The translations under genes were made by a program, and so were the position numbers. The notes under the pieces were generated by a model that saw only the letters and a list, made by a program, of their open reading frames with translations, made no database searches and was not told the origin of the DNA. A DNA stretch of 64,000 nucleotides from CBDCCV01 sp965215025 (GTDB lineage: Bacteria; Bacteroidota; Rhodothermia; Rhodothermales; Salinibacteraceae), in NCBI GenBank assembly GCA_965215025.1, contig CBDCCV010000001.1:434001-498000 (forward strand). The letters run 5' to 3'. Below are positions 26,878 through 35,968 of the stretch, piece after piece; position 1 is the first letter of the stretch, and each line of letters begins with the position of its first letter.

Positions 26878-26893
26878 AGACGTCGCGGTTTCC

Positions 26894-26921
26894 GTAGGGA
26901 CACGATATATCGTGTCCCTAC
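26894..26921. repeat. 28-bp palindromic repeat, member 5 of the GTAG/CTAC family
   Basis: GTAGGGACACGATA and its exact complement TATCGTGTCCCTAC form a perfect palindrome, nearly identical to the member at 6553-6580. It lies between the symporter stop codon and the esterase start. Confidence 0.88.
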
Positions 26922-26934
26922 GCGCAGGCTTATA

Positions 26935-28665
26935 TCACGAGAAGTAAAGCCAGAGCAGCCCCACGAGGACGATGAGGCCCATCGAGAGCCAGAAGTCGAG
27001 GCGGCGCCAGCGCGGATTTTCCTCCGTGGGCGTGGCGGTGACCGGCTCGGCCACGGCGGCCTCGTCGGATGCCGCGCCGGCAGAGACGGGTTCTTCTTCG
27101 TGCGGCTCGTGGCCCGCCACCGGCTCCTCGGCCGTGGCGAAGGTCAGCCCCCCGAGCTTGCGGCGCTCAGGCGGCGCCGTCATGAAGCTCACGCCCACGA
27201 GCACGGCCACGCAGATGGCAAAGAGCAAGATAGCGAAGTGGAGGAAGTTGACCTCGGCGATCCACGCCCAGAACGACCCCTCGGCCAGCCCGGTCTTGTC
27301 CGCCCCGTTGATGATCTCCAGGACGAGTCGCGCCGTGCCGAGCACCGCGCCGGTGAGGAGCGAGGCGAGCGCCCCCGGCGCGTTGACCCGGCTCCACAGA
27401 ATCCCCAGCAGAAACACGGCAGCGATGGGCGGCGAGATGTATGCCTGAATGCTCTGCAAGTAGGTGTAGAGCTGCCCGCTCACGATCTGCATGAGCGGAA
27501 TCCACGCCAGCCCCAGCACCGTGAGCACGACCGTCGCCACGCGCCCGACCCACACGAGCTGCCGCTCCGAGGCGTCGGGCTTGAGCTTTTTGTACACGTC
27601 CCACGTCACGAGCGTCGAGCACGAGTTGAACACGGAAGAGAGGCTCGACATGAGCGCGGCCAGGAGGCCGGCCACAACCAGCCCGCGCACGCCGATGGGC
27701 AGGAGCGCCGCCACGAGCGCCGGCAGCGCCTGGTCCGGCTCTTCGAGCATGAGCCGGCCTTCCTGCACCAGCCCATAGGCGATGATGCCGGGGATGACGA
27801 AGAGGAAGAGCGGCAAAAGCTTGAGGTAGCCGGCGAAGACGGCTCCGCGCCGGGCGTGGTCCTCGGTCTTAGCCGAGAGCGTGCGCTGCACGATGAACTG
27901 GTCCGTGCACCAGTACCACACGCCCAGGATCGGCGCGCCGAAGAGGATGCCCGTCCACGGGAAGTCCGGGTGGCTGATGGGCCGCCACATGTCGAGGAAG
28001 CCCTCGCCGGCAAGGCTCTGCATGGCCCCCCATCCGCCGAGCGCGTTCAGCCCCACGAGCGTCACGGCCCCGGCCCCGCCGATCACCACGAAGACCTGCA
28101 TGAGGTCCGTGTACAAGACGGCGCGCAGCCCACCGAAGATGGTGTAGGCGCCCGTCACGGCCACCACCACGAAAGCGCCCGTCCAGAACGGCACGCCAAT
28201 GGCGTCGAAGACGACGGCGCCGGCGAAGATCGTCACCGAGATCTTAGTGAGGACGTAGGCGATGATAGAGACGGTGGCGAGGTACCAGCGCGCGCCCGGC
28301 GAGTAGCGCTTCTCCAAAAACTCCGGCATCGTGTAGACGCCGCTTTTGATGTAAAACGGGACGAAGACCCATCCCAAGAGCAGCAGGATAAGCGCGGCGA
28401 GGATCTCGAACTGCCCCACGGCCACGCCGCTCGAGAAGCCCGTGCCGGCCAGCCCCACGAGGTGCTCCGAGCCGATGTTCGAGGCGAAGAGCGAGGCGCC
28501 CACGACGAACCACCCCACGTTCCGGCCAGCCAGGAAGTAGTCGGCCGAGTCCTCGGTGTCGCCGCGCTCGCGCAGCGTCGCCCAAATCGCCACGCCGAAG
28601 ATAAGGGCAAAGTAGAGGACGATGATGATCCAGTCGATCCCGCCGAGCGCGAGTTGGCCTTCCAT
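26935..28665 (-). CDS. Sodium/solute symporter (SSS family, SGLT-like)
   Basis: The 576-residue protein has about 14 membrane helices. Family features are DYFLAGRNVGWFVVGASLFA near the start, SNIGSEHLVGLAGTGF, IKSGVYTMPEFLEKRYS, GAYTIFGGLRAVLYTDLMQ and WYWCTDQFIVQRTLSAK, all characteristic of sugar-type Na+ symporters. A long hydrophilic stretch (residues about 480-555, ending NPRWRRLDFW) precedes the final helix. It would bring the mono- or disaccharide products of the upstream glycosidases across the inner membrane. It lies between GH2 and the esterase on the same strand, so it belongs to the polysaccharide locus. Substrate specificity is inferred from context only. Confidence 0.94.
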   Translation of the reverse strand: MEGQLALGGIDWIIIVLYFALIFGVAIWATLRERGDTEDSADYFLAGRNVGWFVVGASLFASNIGSEHLVGLAGTGFSSGVAVGQFEILAALILLLLGWVFVPFYIKSGVYTMPEFLEKRYSPGARWYLATVSIIAYVLTKISVTIFAGAVVFDAIGVPFWTGAFVVVAVTGAYTIFGGLRAVLYTDLMQVFVVIGGAGAVTLVGLNALGGWGAMQSLAGEGFLDMWRPISHPDFPWTGILFGAPILGVWYWCTDQFIVQRTLSAKTEDHARRGAVFAGYLKLLPLFLFVIPGIIAYGLVQEGRLMLEEPDQALPALVAALLPIGVRGLVVAGLLAALMSSLSSVFNSCSTLVTWDVYKKLKPDASERQLVWVGRVATVVLTVLGLAWIPLMQIVSGQLYTYLQSIQAYISPPIAAVFLLGILWSRVNAPGALASLLTGAVLGTARLVLEIINGADKTGLAEGSFWAWIAEVNFLHFAILLFAICVAVLVGVSFMTAPPERRKLGGLTFATAEEPVAGHEPHEEEPVSAGAASDEAAVAEPVTATPTEENPRWRRLDFWLSMGLIVLVGLLWLYFS

Positions 28666-28779
28666 AAGAGCGGTGCTTAGGTGAGCGTTTTAGCGGGCCG
28701 GCGGCCTTCCTAACCGTTTCTTCGCGGAAGGTACTACGCAGCCTCGTCTTTTTCCTGGTTTTCTGCCTTAGTGCGCACC

Positions 28780-31374
28780 TTAAAACAGCCGGCGCACGAG
28801 GAGGCTGCTGATGGTGGGCGCGCCGGCCTCGGCCTCGAAGCGGATCACCAGCCCCCCGCCGCCGCCGGCGTGCACCCGCGCTTTACGAGTAAGCGCGCGG
28901 AAGCGCCCGTGCTGCCCCGCCAAGTCCAGCCCTTCGACAACGGGCTGGCCGTTGACGTACGCGCTGAAGACGCGCTGTCCCGCCCCGCCATGCTCCCGCT
29001 CCACGAAGCCGAGCACGACTTCGTAAGCGCCGTCGGGCACGTCGAAGCGGTACGCCTGCACGGAGTCGCGCGCGGCCTGGTAGAGCGGGTCGTCCGGCGT
29101 GGAGAGGATGCGGTGATGCGTCCGCCGCGCCGCGCCGCCGAGGTATCCCCAGCTTCCCGGCTCGTAGGCGCGGTCGGCTTCCCAGACGGTGCCCGTCTCG
29201 TCCACGAACGAGTAGTGCGCGCCGGCATTCACGGCCATCACCGTCTCTTCCGAAGTCGCATCCTCAAAGAAAGAGGTGCGGTCGGCGTAGCGGATCGTCG
29301 CCTCGTCCTCGACGGTTGTGCCGCCGCGTGTGGTGCGCGCCCGGAGCGTGTTTTCGCCGGGCTGGAGCGTCACCTGGAAGCGCGCGGTCGCGTTCTCGAC
29401 GGGCTGCGTGCCCACCTGATCGCCGTTTAGGAGAAGCTCCACCTCGCCGCCGTTCGTGTAGATCACGACGGGCTGCCGACGGTCTTTGGGGCGGCTGCCG
29501 GCGCGGCGCGTCCACCCGCGCGTGGCGATGCGCAGCACCGGCTCGCCGGAGAGCTTTGCGCGGTAGTAGAAGGCCACCTCCTTTGGCGTGCGGTCGAAGA
29601 AGTAGAGGCCCTTCTGGTTGATCGCGTTCTTCGTATCCTGCCGCAACGCCGAGCCGAAGTCGAACTGGTTCCACACGGCGCTGCCAACGAGGTACGGCCG
29701 CTCGGTGATCTGCCGGAAGTCCGCCTCGTGGAAGCGCTGCTGGTACTCCGTGCTGAAGTCGAAAGCCTGCGGCTCCATCGTGTGCACGCGCTCGTCGCTC
29801 CCGGCCCCGTACTCGCTGATCATCAGCGGACGGTCCGGGTGCTGCGCGTGGAGCGTGTCAAGGAACGCGCCGAGCGACTCCAGCTCTTCGTAGTACCAGC
29901 CGAAGTAGAGGTTCATCCCCAGGACGTCGGGCACGTCCGAGACGCCCTTTCCGTTGTAGATTTCGTGGAAGGACTGCGCCGTAGCGGTGAGCCGGTGCGG
30001 GTCGAGGCTGTCGGCCACGGCCTCCAGGTGCTCGGCCAGGTCCAGCACGTCCTCGTAGTAGCCTTCCGGCAAAGGATTGCGCGGGCGGAGCATGATCTCG
30101 TTCATGTAGCCCCACATCGCCACCGACGGGTGGTTGTAGTGCTGGTGGATCATCTCGACGAGCATCCGCTCGCTGTTTTCGCGGAAGGCCTCCGACTGCG
30201 TGATGGTGTTGACGACGGGCACCTCTTCCCAGAGGAGCAGCCCGCGCCGGTCGGCCACCTCCAGGACGCGCGGGTCCTGCGGGTAGTGCGCCAGCCGCAG
30301 GAAGTTGAACCCGTCCTCGTCAATGATGCGGAGGTCGCGCTCGTGGAAGCGGTCGGGGAGCGCGTTGCCATAGCCGGGGTAGTCCTGATGCCGGTTCGTC
30401 CCGGCAAGGAAGAGCGGCTCGCCGTTCAGAAAAAAGCCCTCCCCCGTGGCCTCGAACCACCGGAAGCCGAGCGGATTCTCCACCCGGTCCACAAGCGAGT
30501 CGCCGGCGTACACCTCCGTGCTGACGCGATAGAGATACGGATCGTCCGGCGACCAGAGGCGCGGGGCACTGGGCATGTTGCCGGATTGCTCAAGCCGTGC
30601 TGCCGTGTCAGGCAGGATCTCCGCCCCCGTCTCAAGCACCGCCACCTCCCGCCCCTGGGCGTTGGCAATCCGGTGCACGACGCGCACCTGGCGCGGCGCA
30701 TCCGCGTGGTTGACGACGACCGAGCGGATGCGCACGGTAGCCGCTGTGTCGGACACCTCCGGCGTGTCGATGTAGACGCCCGGCGCGGCGTGCTCGGTCA
30801 CGGCCAGGTGCAACGGCTCGGTTGCCACGAGCCACACGTCGCGGTAGAGGCCGCCGTAGAAGGTAAAATCCGCGTCGAGGGGCGGGATGTCCGGGTCGTG
30901 CTCGTTGTTCACCCGCACGGCCACCACGTTCGGCGCGTCAAAGCGCACGAGATCCGTCACGTCAAAGGCGAAGGCCGTGTAGCCGCCGATGTGCTGCCCG
31001 GCGTGCCGGCCGTTCACGTAGACGTCGGCCACCTGATTGGCGGCCTCGAAGTAGAGGAAGAGACGCTTCCCCTGAAGCGCCGGGCTGAGCCGCAGCCGCC
31101 TGCGGTACCAGCCGATGCCGCGCCGGTAGCCCTCGGCGTCGTCGAAGGCGTCCTCGGCGTTCCAGGTGTGCGGGAGGTCCACGCGCGCCCAGGCGCCGTC
31201 GGCAAACTCGGGCGCGGCGGCGCCGTCGAGCGGGCCGGGGGCGTAGCGCCAGCCCTCGTTGACGGTGTAGCGGATGCGCGGCGGCGCGGCTTCTTCCTCC
31301 TGCGCCAGCGCCGGCGCGGCCAGCAGCAGTGCCGTCAGGAGGAGACTACCCGCGCGTGTCAATTCTGCAACCAT
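28780..31374 (-). CDS. Glycoside hydrolase family 2 with C-terminal malectin-like domain, secreted
   Basis: The protein is 864 residues from the ATG at 31374, with signal peptide ending APALAQ. The GH2 sugar-binding domain (DLPHTWNAEDAFDDAEGYRR, YFEAANQVADVYVNGRHAGQ, HIGGYTAFAFDVTDL), the immunoglobulin-like domain and the catalytic TIM barrel follow in order. The acid/base Glu is in WGYMNEIML and the nucleophile Glu in LMISEYGAGSDER. The last 160 residues (AYEPGSWGYLGG through VRRLF) look like a malectin-type carbohydrate-binding domain. Beta-galactosidase, beta-mannosidase or beta-glucuronidase activity are all possible in this family. It lies 31 bp downstream of the GH144 gene, within the same transcription unit. 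Confidence 0.94.
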   Translation of the reverse strand: MVAELTRAGSLLLTALLLAAPALAQEEEAAPPRIRYTVNEGWRYAPGPLDGAAAPEFADGAWARVDLPHTWNAEDAFDDAEGYRRGIGWYRRRLRLSPALQGKRLFLYFEAANQVADVYVNGRHAGQHIGGYTAFAFDVTDLVRFDAPNVVAVRVNNEHDPDIPPLDADFTFYGGLYRDVWLVATEPLHLAVTEHAAPGVYIDTPEVSDTAATVRIRSVVVNHADAPRQVRVVHRIANAQGREVAVLETGAEILPDTAARLEQSGNMPSAPRLWSPDDPYLYRVSTEVYAGDSLVDRVENPLGFRWFEATGEGFFLNGEPLFLAGTNRHQDYPGYGNALPDRFHERDLRIIDEDGFNFLRLAHYPQDPRVLEVADRRGLLLWEEVPVVNTITQSEAFRENSERMLVEMIHQHYNHPSVAMWGYMNEIMLRPRNPLPEGYYEDVLDLAEHLEAVADSLDPHRLTATAQSFHEIYNGKGVSDVPDVLGMNLYFGWYYEELESLGAFLDTLHAQHPDRPLMISEYGAGSDERVHTMEPQAFDFSTEYQQRFHEADFRQITERPYLVGSAVWNQFDFGSALRQDTKNAINQKGLYFFDRTPKEVAFYYRAKLSGEPVLRIATRGWTRRAGSRPKDRRQPVVIYTNGGEVELLLNGDQVGTQPVENATARFQVTLQPGENTLRARTTRGGTTVEDEATIRYADRTSFFEDATSEETVMAVNAGAHYSFVDETGTVWEADRAYEPGSWGYLGGAARRTHHRILSTPDDPLYQAARDSVQAYRFDVPDGAYEVVLGFVEREHGGAGQRVFSAYVNGQPVVEGLDLAGQHGRFRALTRKARVHAGGGGGLVIRFEAEAGAPTISSLLVRRLF

Positions 31375-31405
31375 AGGGCCTTCCGTTCTCCACATCAGAA
31401 GATGC

Positions 31406-33592
31406 TTACGGCTCCTCTGCATCGGGCACGAAGCCGATCTTATCCAGCGCCGCGCCGATCTCCGGGTTTGCCATGAACTGCTCCCAGACGAGGCCGGTGC
31501 GGTGATTCTCGATCATCACGACGATAGGCGCCTGGTTAAGGCCCATGAAGATCGGCGCTACCCAGTCCTCTTCCAGGTTGATGGCGTCGCGGAAGCCGTA
31601 GACGCCCCAGAGCCGGTCGCCGAGGCCGCGGTAGAAGTGCTTCAGGGCGGCCATCGACGCCTCGGGGGTGTAGGGGAAGGAGGCCAGCGCGCCCGTCGGG
31701 GTGAGCGTGCCGGTGTCGTTGCGGGGTGCGGCCTCGTGCGCGCGGTAGCCCCAAGGGCCGTCGCTGGCGGTCAGGCCCCAGGCATCTGGGCCGTAGCCGG
31801 CGTAGCCGCGCGGGTTGTCCACGCTGTAGGCCCGGCTGATCTGCGCGATGCGGCGGTTGTTGACGAAGTAGTTGGCGTAGCGGTCGCGCTTCTGGCGCGG
31901 GTCGAAGCCGAGAAACGGGTAATGCGTAAAGAAGAGCGGCCCGCCGCTGCCCACGCCCACGGGCAGCTCGATGCCGTAGTAGGTGTGGTCGTTGACGTAG
32001 TGATCGCCCTCGGTGGTGCGGCCCCAGCCGCGCCGGTACGCCACGGCCCGCTCCGACGTGCCGGCCCAGCCCGTGTGATACAGCTCCGCCGGCACCCCGT
32101 GCGTCGGCGAGGCCACGGCCAGCAGGTAGACGATCATCGTCTCGTTCCACCCGATGAGCGGATGGCCCAGCTGCCATGCATAATCGGGCGACCAGTGCCA
32201 GTAGAGAAAGTCGCTGTCCGGATGGCGGCGGTACCAGTCCCACTCCACGCTTTCCCAGAGGGCGGTGATGCGCTCGTAGAGATCCTGCTCTTCGCGGAAG
32301 TATTGGCGCGCGGCCAGCAGTCCCTGCACCAGAAAAGCCGTTTCGACGAGGTCGCCGCCGTTGTCGTACCGGCCAAAGAGCGGGATGGCCTCGCCCGTTC
32401 GCCCGTTGAGAAAGTGCGGCCAGACGCCGTGAAAGCGGTCCGCCTCTTCCAGAAAGCCGACGATCTTCCGCATCCGCTGAAGGCCCTCATCGCGCGTGAC
32501 GAAGCCGCGCTCGACGCCCACCATGAGCGCCATAATCCCGAAGCCGGAAGCCCCGAGCGCCACGAGATCCGGGTCGCCGGGGATGTTTTCGAGCGCCATG
32601 CCGGCCTTGGGATGGGCGCCGTCCCAGTAGTAGCGGAAGGACGCCTCCTGCACCATCGTCAGAAGCTCTTCATCGCTCATCGGGCGCGTGGCGGCCCCCG
32701 CCGTGTCCGAAGGCGCCGACGGGTTGTCGTTAACATCGAAGGCGCGCACGCGGTACGTCGCCCACTGCCCGGCCGCTCCGAGAAAATCCACGTACCGGCT
32801 GAACCACGCCGGCTGCACACCGAGGGGTTCGTACGGCGCGCCGCTCATCGAGCGTTCGATGAGGTAGCCCTGTACGTCCTCGTCCGGGCCGGGCGTCCAC
32901 GCCAGCTCAATGTGCCGCTCGTAGCCGTGCGCAGTGAGAGCCGTCGGCGCAGCGGGCGGCTGCGTATCGCCGGGATCGCCGCTGTAGATTTTGATGTCGT
33001 CGAGGTAGAGCGTGTGCGGCACGCCGTCGTCGAGCCACTGCTCAAAGAAAATGGTGGTGAGGCGGCGCGGATCGAGCGTGCGCCCGTCGGCCAGTTCCAG
33101 TGCGAAGGCGTCAAGGGGGAGCTTGATGGGCGTCCACTGCCGGGCGGGGATCGCCGCGATGAAGTCGCCCAGTTGCACGCTCTTGGAAAGGTCCTGCGCG
33201 TCCTCCACACCCAGGAGCGGCAGCGCGCCGGGGCCGATCTCTCCCTCGGCGAAGGCCCAGAAGGCGAGCGTGTCGCCCTCGAAGGCGTCGGCCCGGTTGC
33301 GCCACTGCCGCACGCGCAGGGCCATGCGCCAGGTGCCGCCCGTGCGGGAAGTCCACGCCAGCCGCAGCGCGTTGGGCGGGCTGTGAAAGCGTCCGCGCTC
33401 GACCGGGACTCTGCCGTCCGCCTGCGCCAGCGCGCTGGGCGCGACGGCCGTACCTTCGCTGTAGAAGTAGACCGAATCCGTCCGGCTGTTGTCGAAAACG
33501 ACGTGCCGGTCGTACCGGACCTGCGCCAGCGTCGGCGCGGCCACCAGCAGCCCAAGCATCGCCAGGAGAGAATGTTGGAGCAATGCGCGCAT
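31406..33592 (-). CDS. GH144-type glucoamylase-domain protein with N-terminal binding and FnIII domains
   Basis: The protein is 728 residues if it starts at the ATG at 33592, where the upstream GH31 stop and this start overlap as TGATG; the frame is open much further but that part is antisense-like shadow of GH31. A signal peptide (MRALLQHSLLAMLGLLVAAP) leads into a beta-sandwich region (VRYDRHVVFDNSRTDSVYFY to DDIKIYSGD), then a fibronectin type III domain (about 245-335), then the catalytic domain: EASFRYYWDGAHPKAGM, VERGFVTRDEGLQRMRKIV, WYWHWSPDY-like LYWHWSPDYAWQLGHPLIGW, GYGPDAWGLTASDGPWGY and MIENHRTGLVWEQF. This domain is the PF10091 type found in GH144 endo-beta-1,2-glucanases. Specificity is inferred. 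Confidence 0.9.
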   Translation of the reverse strand: MRALLQHSLLAMLGLLVAAPTLAQVRYDRHVVFDNSRTDSVYFYSEGTAVAPSALAQADGRVPVERGRFHSPPNALRLAWTSRTGGTWRMALRVRQWRNRADAFEGDTLAFWAFAEGEIGPGALPLLGVEDAQDLSKSVQLGDFIAAIPARQWTPIKLPLDAFALELADGRTLDPRRLTTIFFEQWLDDGVPHTLYLDDIKIYSGDPGDTQPPAAPTALTAHGYERHIELAWTPGPDEDVQGYLIERSMSGAPYEPLGVQPAWFSRYVDFLGAAGQWATYRVRAFDVNDNPSAPSDTAGAATRPMSDEELLTMVQEASFRYYWDGAHPKAGMALENIPGDPDLVALGASGFGIMALMVGVERGFVTRDEGLQRMRKIVGFLEEADRFHGVWPHFLNGRTGEAIPLFGRYDNGGDLVETAFLVQGLLAARQYFREEQDLYERITALWESVEWDWYRRHPDSDFLYWHWSPDYAWQLGHPLIGWNETMIVYLLAVASPTHGVPAELYHTGWAGTSERAVAYRRGWGRTTEGDHYVNDHTYYGIELPVGVGSGGPLFFTHYPFLGFDPRQKRDRYANYFVNNRRIAQISRAYSVDNPRGYAGYGPDAWGLTASDGPWGYRAHEAAPRNDTGTLTPTGALASFPYTPEASMAALKHFYRGLGDRLWGVYGFRDAINLEEDWVAPIFMGLNQAPIVVMIENHRTGLVWEQFMANPEIGAALDKIGFVPDAEEP

Positions 33593-35901
33593 CAGCGTCG
33601 GGGCCAGGTGAGGGTCTGCTCGCCGGAAAACGCGGGGAAGGCGATAACCGTCCGCTCGTTCTCGGCGTCGTGGCGCATCGTCGCACCGTCGGCGGTGAGG
33701 TTGGTCTGCCGGCCCATCAGGTGCACCTCCAGCGGGCGCTCGGCAGAGGACGAAAGCGTGAGCCGGGTGCTGTCTTCCGCGCTTTCGAGCCAGGCCGAGA
33801 GGCCGTCCCATGTCTCCACCTCTCCAGAAGCGCCGGGCCAGACCTGCAGAATGCGCCGCTCGTCCAGCGCGGCGATGCTCGTGTCCATCCGCGCGTGGCG
33901 GGGGATGAGCGTCTGCACGCCCTCGGGCAGGCGCGGCAGGATGGCGCCGGCGCGCACGAAGAGCGGGATCGTTTCCAAAGGCGCTTCCACTTCGAGGGTC
34001 TGCGGCCCCTCGTGCGGCTCGCCGGTCCAGTAGTCGAGCCACATCCCCTCCGGCAGGTAGACGGCGCGGTGCGTGCCGGGGCGGTAGACCGGAGCCACGA
34101 GCAGGTCCGGCCCGAAGAGGTACTGATAGATGTGCCGGTGCGCCTCCGGGTCGTCCTGAAAGGCCAGCGCCATCGGGCGGATGACGGGCATTCCCGTTTG
34201 TGCGGCCTCGTGCACGGCGTTGTAGAGGTACGGAAACAGCTCCACGCGCAGCCGGGCGTACTTCTGGAAGATCGCCAGCGTCTCCTCGTCGAAATCCCAC
34301 GGGCCGAGGTTCGAGGTCATGTGCACCTGCATGAACGGCGTGAAGGCGGCGTGCTGCGTCCAGCGGATGAAGACCTCCTTCGTAGGCGTCCCGGCGTAGC
34401 CGGCGATGTCCGCTCCCCAGAGGGCGATGCCCGAAAACGCCGCGTTCTGCCCGGTGAGGATCACCGAGGGCAGCCCGTCCTCGTAAGAAAAGTTGCCCCG
34501 GTTGTCGCCCGCCCAGTCGAAGGGGTACTGCTGCGTGCCCGTGTAGCCGCTGCGCGTGAGGAGGACGCCCTCGCCGCCCAGGTGCTCGTCCACGTACGCC
34601 TGCATGACGCTGTCGTAGAGCGCGGCGTAGCGGTTCTTCATCTCGATGGCGGGCGTGCCATCGTGGAAGACGGCGCCGGGGACGAAGTTGCCCTCGCCGT
34701 CGTCCGCCTTAAAAGCACGCACGACGCCGTTGCCGAAAGCTTTTGTCTGGGCAAGCTGGTCGTGCCACCACGCCACGGCTTCGGGATTCGTAAAATCCAC
34801 CAGCCCGCCCGTGCCCTTCCACCACTCGCTCAGTGCCACGCCGCCGTCGAGGTCGGTGACGAGATAATCGCTCTCGGCGGCCTCGGCGTAGTTACTCGAC
34901 TCCTCGGCGACGCCCGTCATGTCCTGCACGTTCTCGTTGTTGACGAATGGCGCGAGCCACAGGCACAGATGGAAGCCCAGCTTTTCCATCCGCGCGAACA
35001 TGGCCTCGGGGTCAGGGAACTGCTCGCGGTTGATGACGAAGTTGTTGTAGCCCGTCTCCCACGGGCTGTCGAGGACGAGCACGGAGGCGGGAATCGCATG
35101 GCGGCGCAGCTTTTCGAGGTCCACCAGCACGGAGTCCTGGTTGTGGTGCACGTCGCGGCTTTTCCAGAGGGCGAAGGCCCACGGCGGCGGCACGCGCGTG
35201 CGGCCCGTCAGCCCGGTGAACGTCTCCAGGATGTCGGGAAAATCCGGCCCGGCCATGAAGACGACGCGCAGCTTCGTTTCGGGAAAGCGCAGCTTCGTCA
35301 GGAAGCGCTCCGAGCCGCTCAGATCGAAGGTGCCGGGCGCGAAGCTGTCGATCCACACGCCGAAGCCCTGCGTGCTCATGAAAAACGGAATCGGCTTGTA
35401 GGAGCCGACGCCCTTGTTGCCGTAGCGGTCGTCGGTGACGACGGGGAGGATGTAGCCGCGCTGGTTGAGCGCGTTGAAGCGCTCGCCTGTGCCGTAGTAG
35501 GCCGTCTCGTCGTCGCTCAGGAGATGGAGCGCGAAGTCGTGCCGGGCGCTGTCGCGCGCCGCCCACGTCACGGCCACGGCGCGCGGGTCGAGCACCTCGA
35601 AGCTTACGCGCACGGCCTCGTTCTCCAGCCCGTCCGGCGTGGCGGCGAAGCTTTTCTGGAGCGCCCCGTCCAGGTACAGCGCGGGTGCTTCGGAGACGGT
35701 GGTCAGCGCGCCGCCCTCGTCGGGGACGCGCAGCGTGAGCACGCCCGTCTCCGGCGCGTAGCGGAGAGCGAGATGATCCGTCGCGGCCTCGTGCTCCTGT
35801 GCCGCCGCGCTCAGCGCCAGTCCCGCCCATGCCAGCAGCAGCACCGCCGCCGCCGCGCCTACGGCGAGGCCGGTCCCCCAGCGTGTCTTGGCTTTAGACA
35901 T
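33592..35901 (-). CDS. Glycoside hydrolase family 31 (alpha-glucosidase/alpha-xylosidase-like), secreted
   Basis: The protein is 769 residues from the ATG at 35901, with a signal peptide ending ALSAAAQ. GH31 landmarks are YYGTGERFNALNQRGYIL, YKPIPFFMSTQGFGVWID, PPPWAFALWKSRDVH and the nucleophile segment VVRAFKADDGEGNF with the Asp, then the acid/base in FDWAGDNRGNF, WGADIAGYAG and a C-terminal beta domain. The WxAFALWKSRDVH pattern is closer to the alpha-xylosidase/isoprimeverose-type or 6-alpha-glucosyl branch than to starch-type members, but this is a guess. It couples translationally to the GH144 gene through a one-base stop/start overlap (TGATG), and follows the sulfatase gene at 67 bp. 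Confidence 0.94.
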   Translation of the reverse strand: MSKAKTRWGTGLAVGAAAAVLLLAWAGLALSAAAQEHEAATDHLALRYAPETGVLTLRVPDEGGALTTVSEAPALYLDGALQKSFAATPDGLENEAVRVSFEVLDPRAVAVTWAARDSARHDFALHLLSDDETAYYGTGERFNALNQRGYILPVVTDDRYGNKGVGSYKPIPFFMSTQGFGVWIDSFAPGTFDLSGSERFLTKLRFPETKLRVVFMAGPDFPDILETFTGLTGRTRVPPPWAFALWKSRDVHHNQDSVLVDLEKLRRHAIPASVLVLDSPWETGYNNFVINREQFPDPEAMFARMEKLGFHLCLWLAPFVNNENVQDMTGVAEESSNYAEAAESDYLVTDLDGGVALSEWWKGTGGLVDFTNPEAVAWWHDQLAQTKAFGNGVVRAFKADDGEGNFVPGAVFHDGTPAIEMKNRYAALYDSVMQAYVDEHLGGEGVLLTRSGYTGTQQYPFDWAGDNRGNFSYEDGLPSVILTGQNAAFSGIALWGADIAGYAGTPTKEVFIRWTQHAAFTPFMQVHMTSNLGPWDFDEETLAIFQKYARLRVELFPYLYNAVHEAAQTGMPVIRPMALAFQDDPEAHRHIYQYLFGPDLLVAPVYRPGTHRAVYLPEGMWLDYWTGEPHEGPQTLEVEAPLETIPLFVRAGAILPRLPEGVQTLIPRHARMDTSIAALDERRILQVWPGASGEVETWDGLSAWLESAEDSTRLTLSSSAERPLEVHLMGRQTNLTADGATMRHDAENERTVIAFPAFSGEQTLTWPRR

Positions 35902-35968
35902 AGCGGGTTCTGCAAGAGCGACCGGCGCTTGTTCGCCGTCGCCGTGGGCGCACCGGAAGCTGGTGAGG

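Noticed and set aside
26749..28680. 643-residue plus-strand frame opposite the symporter
   Set aside because: The symporter on the other strand has clear SSS motifs; this one is Arg/His/Asp-rich shadow without domains.
33593..34300. N-terminal extension of the GH144 frame up to 34300
   Set aside because: It overlaps the GH31 coding end in another frame, is Arg/Pro-rich, and the signal peptide begins only at 33592.
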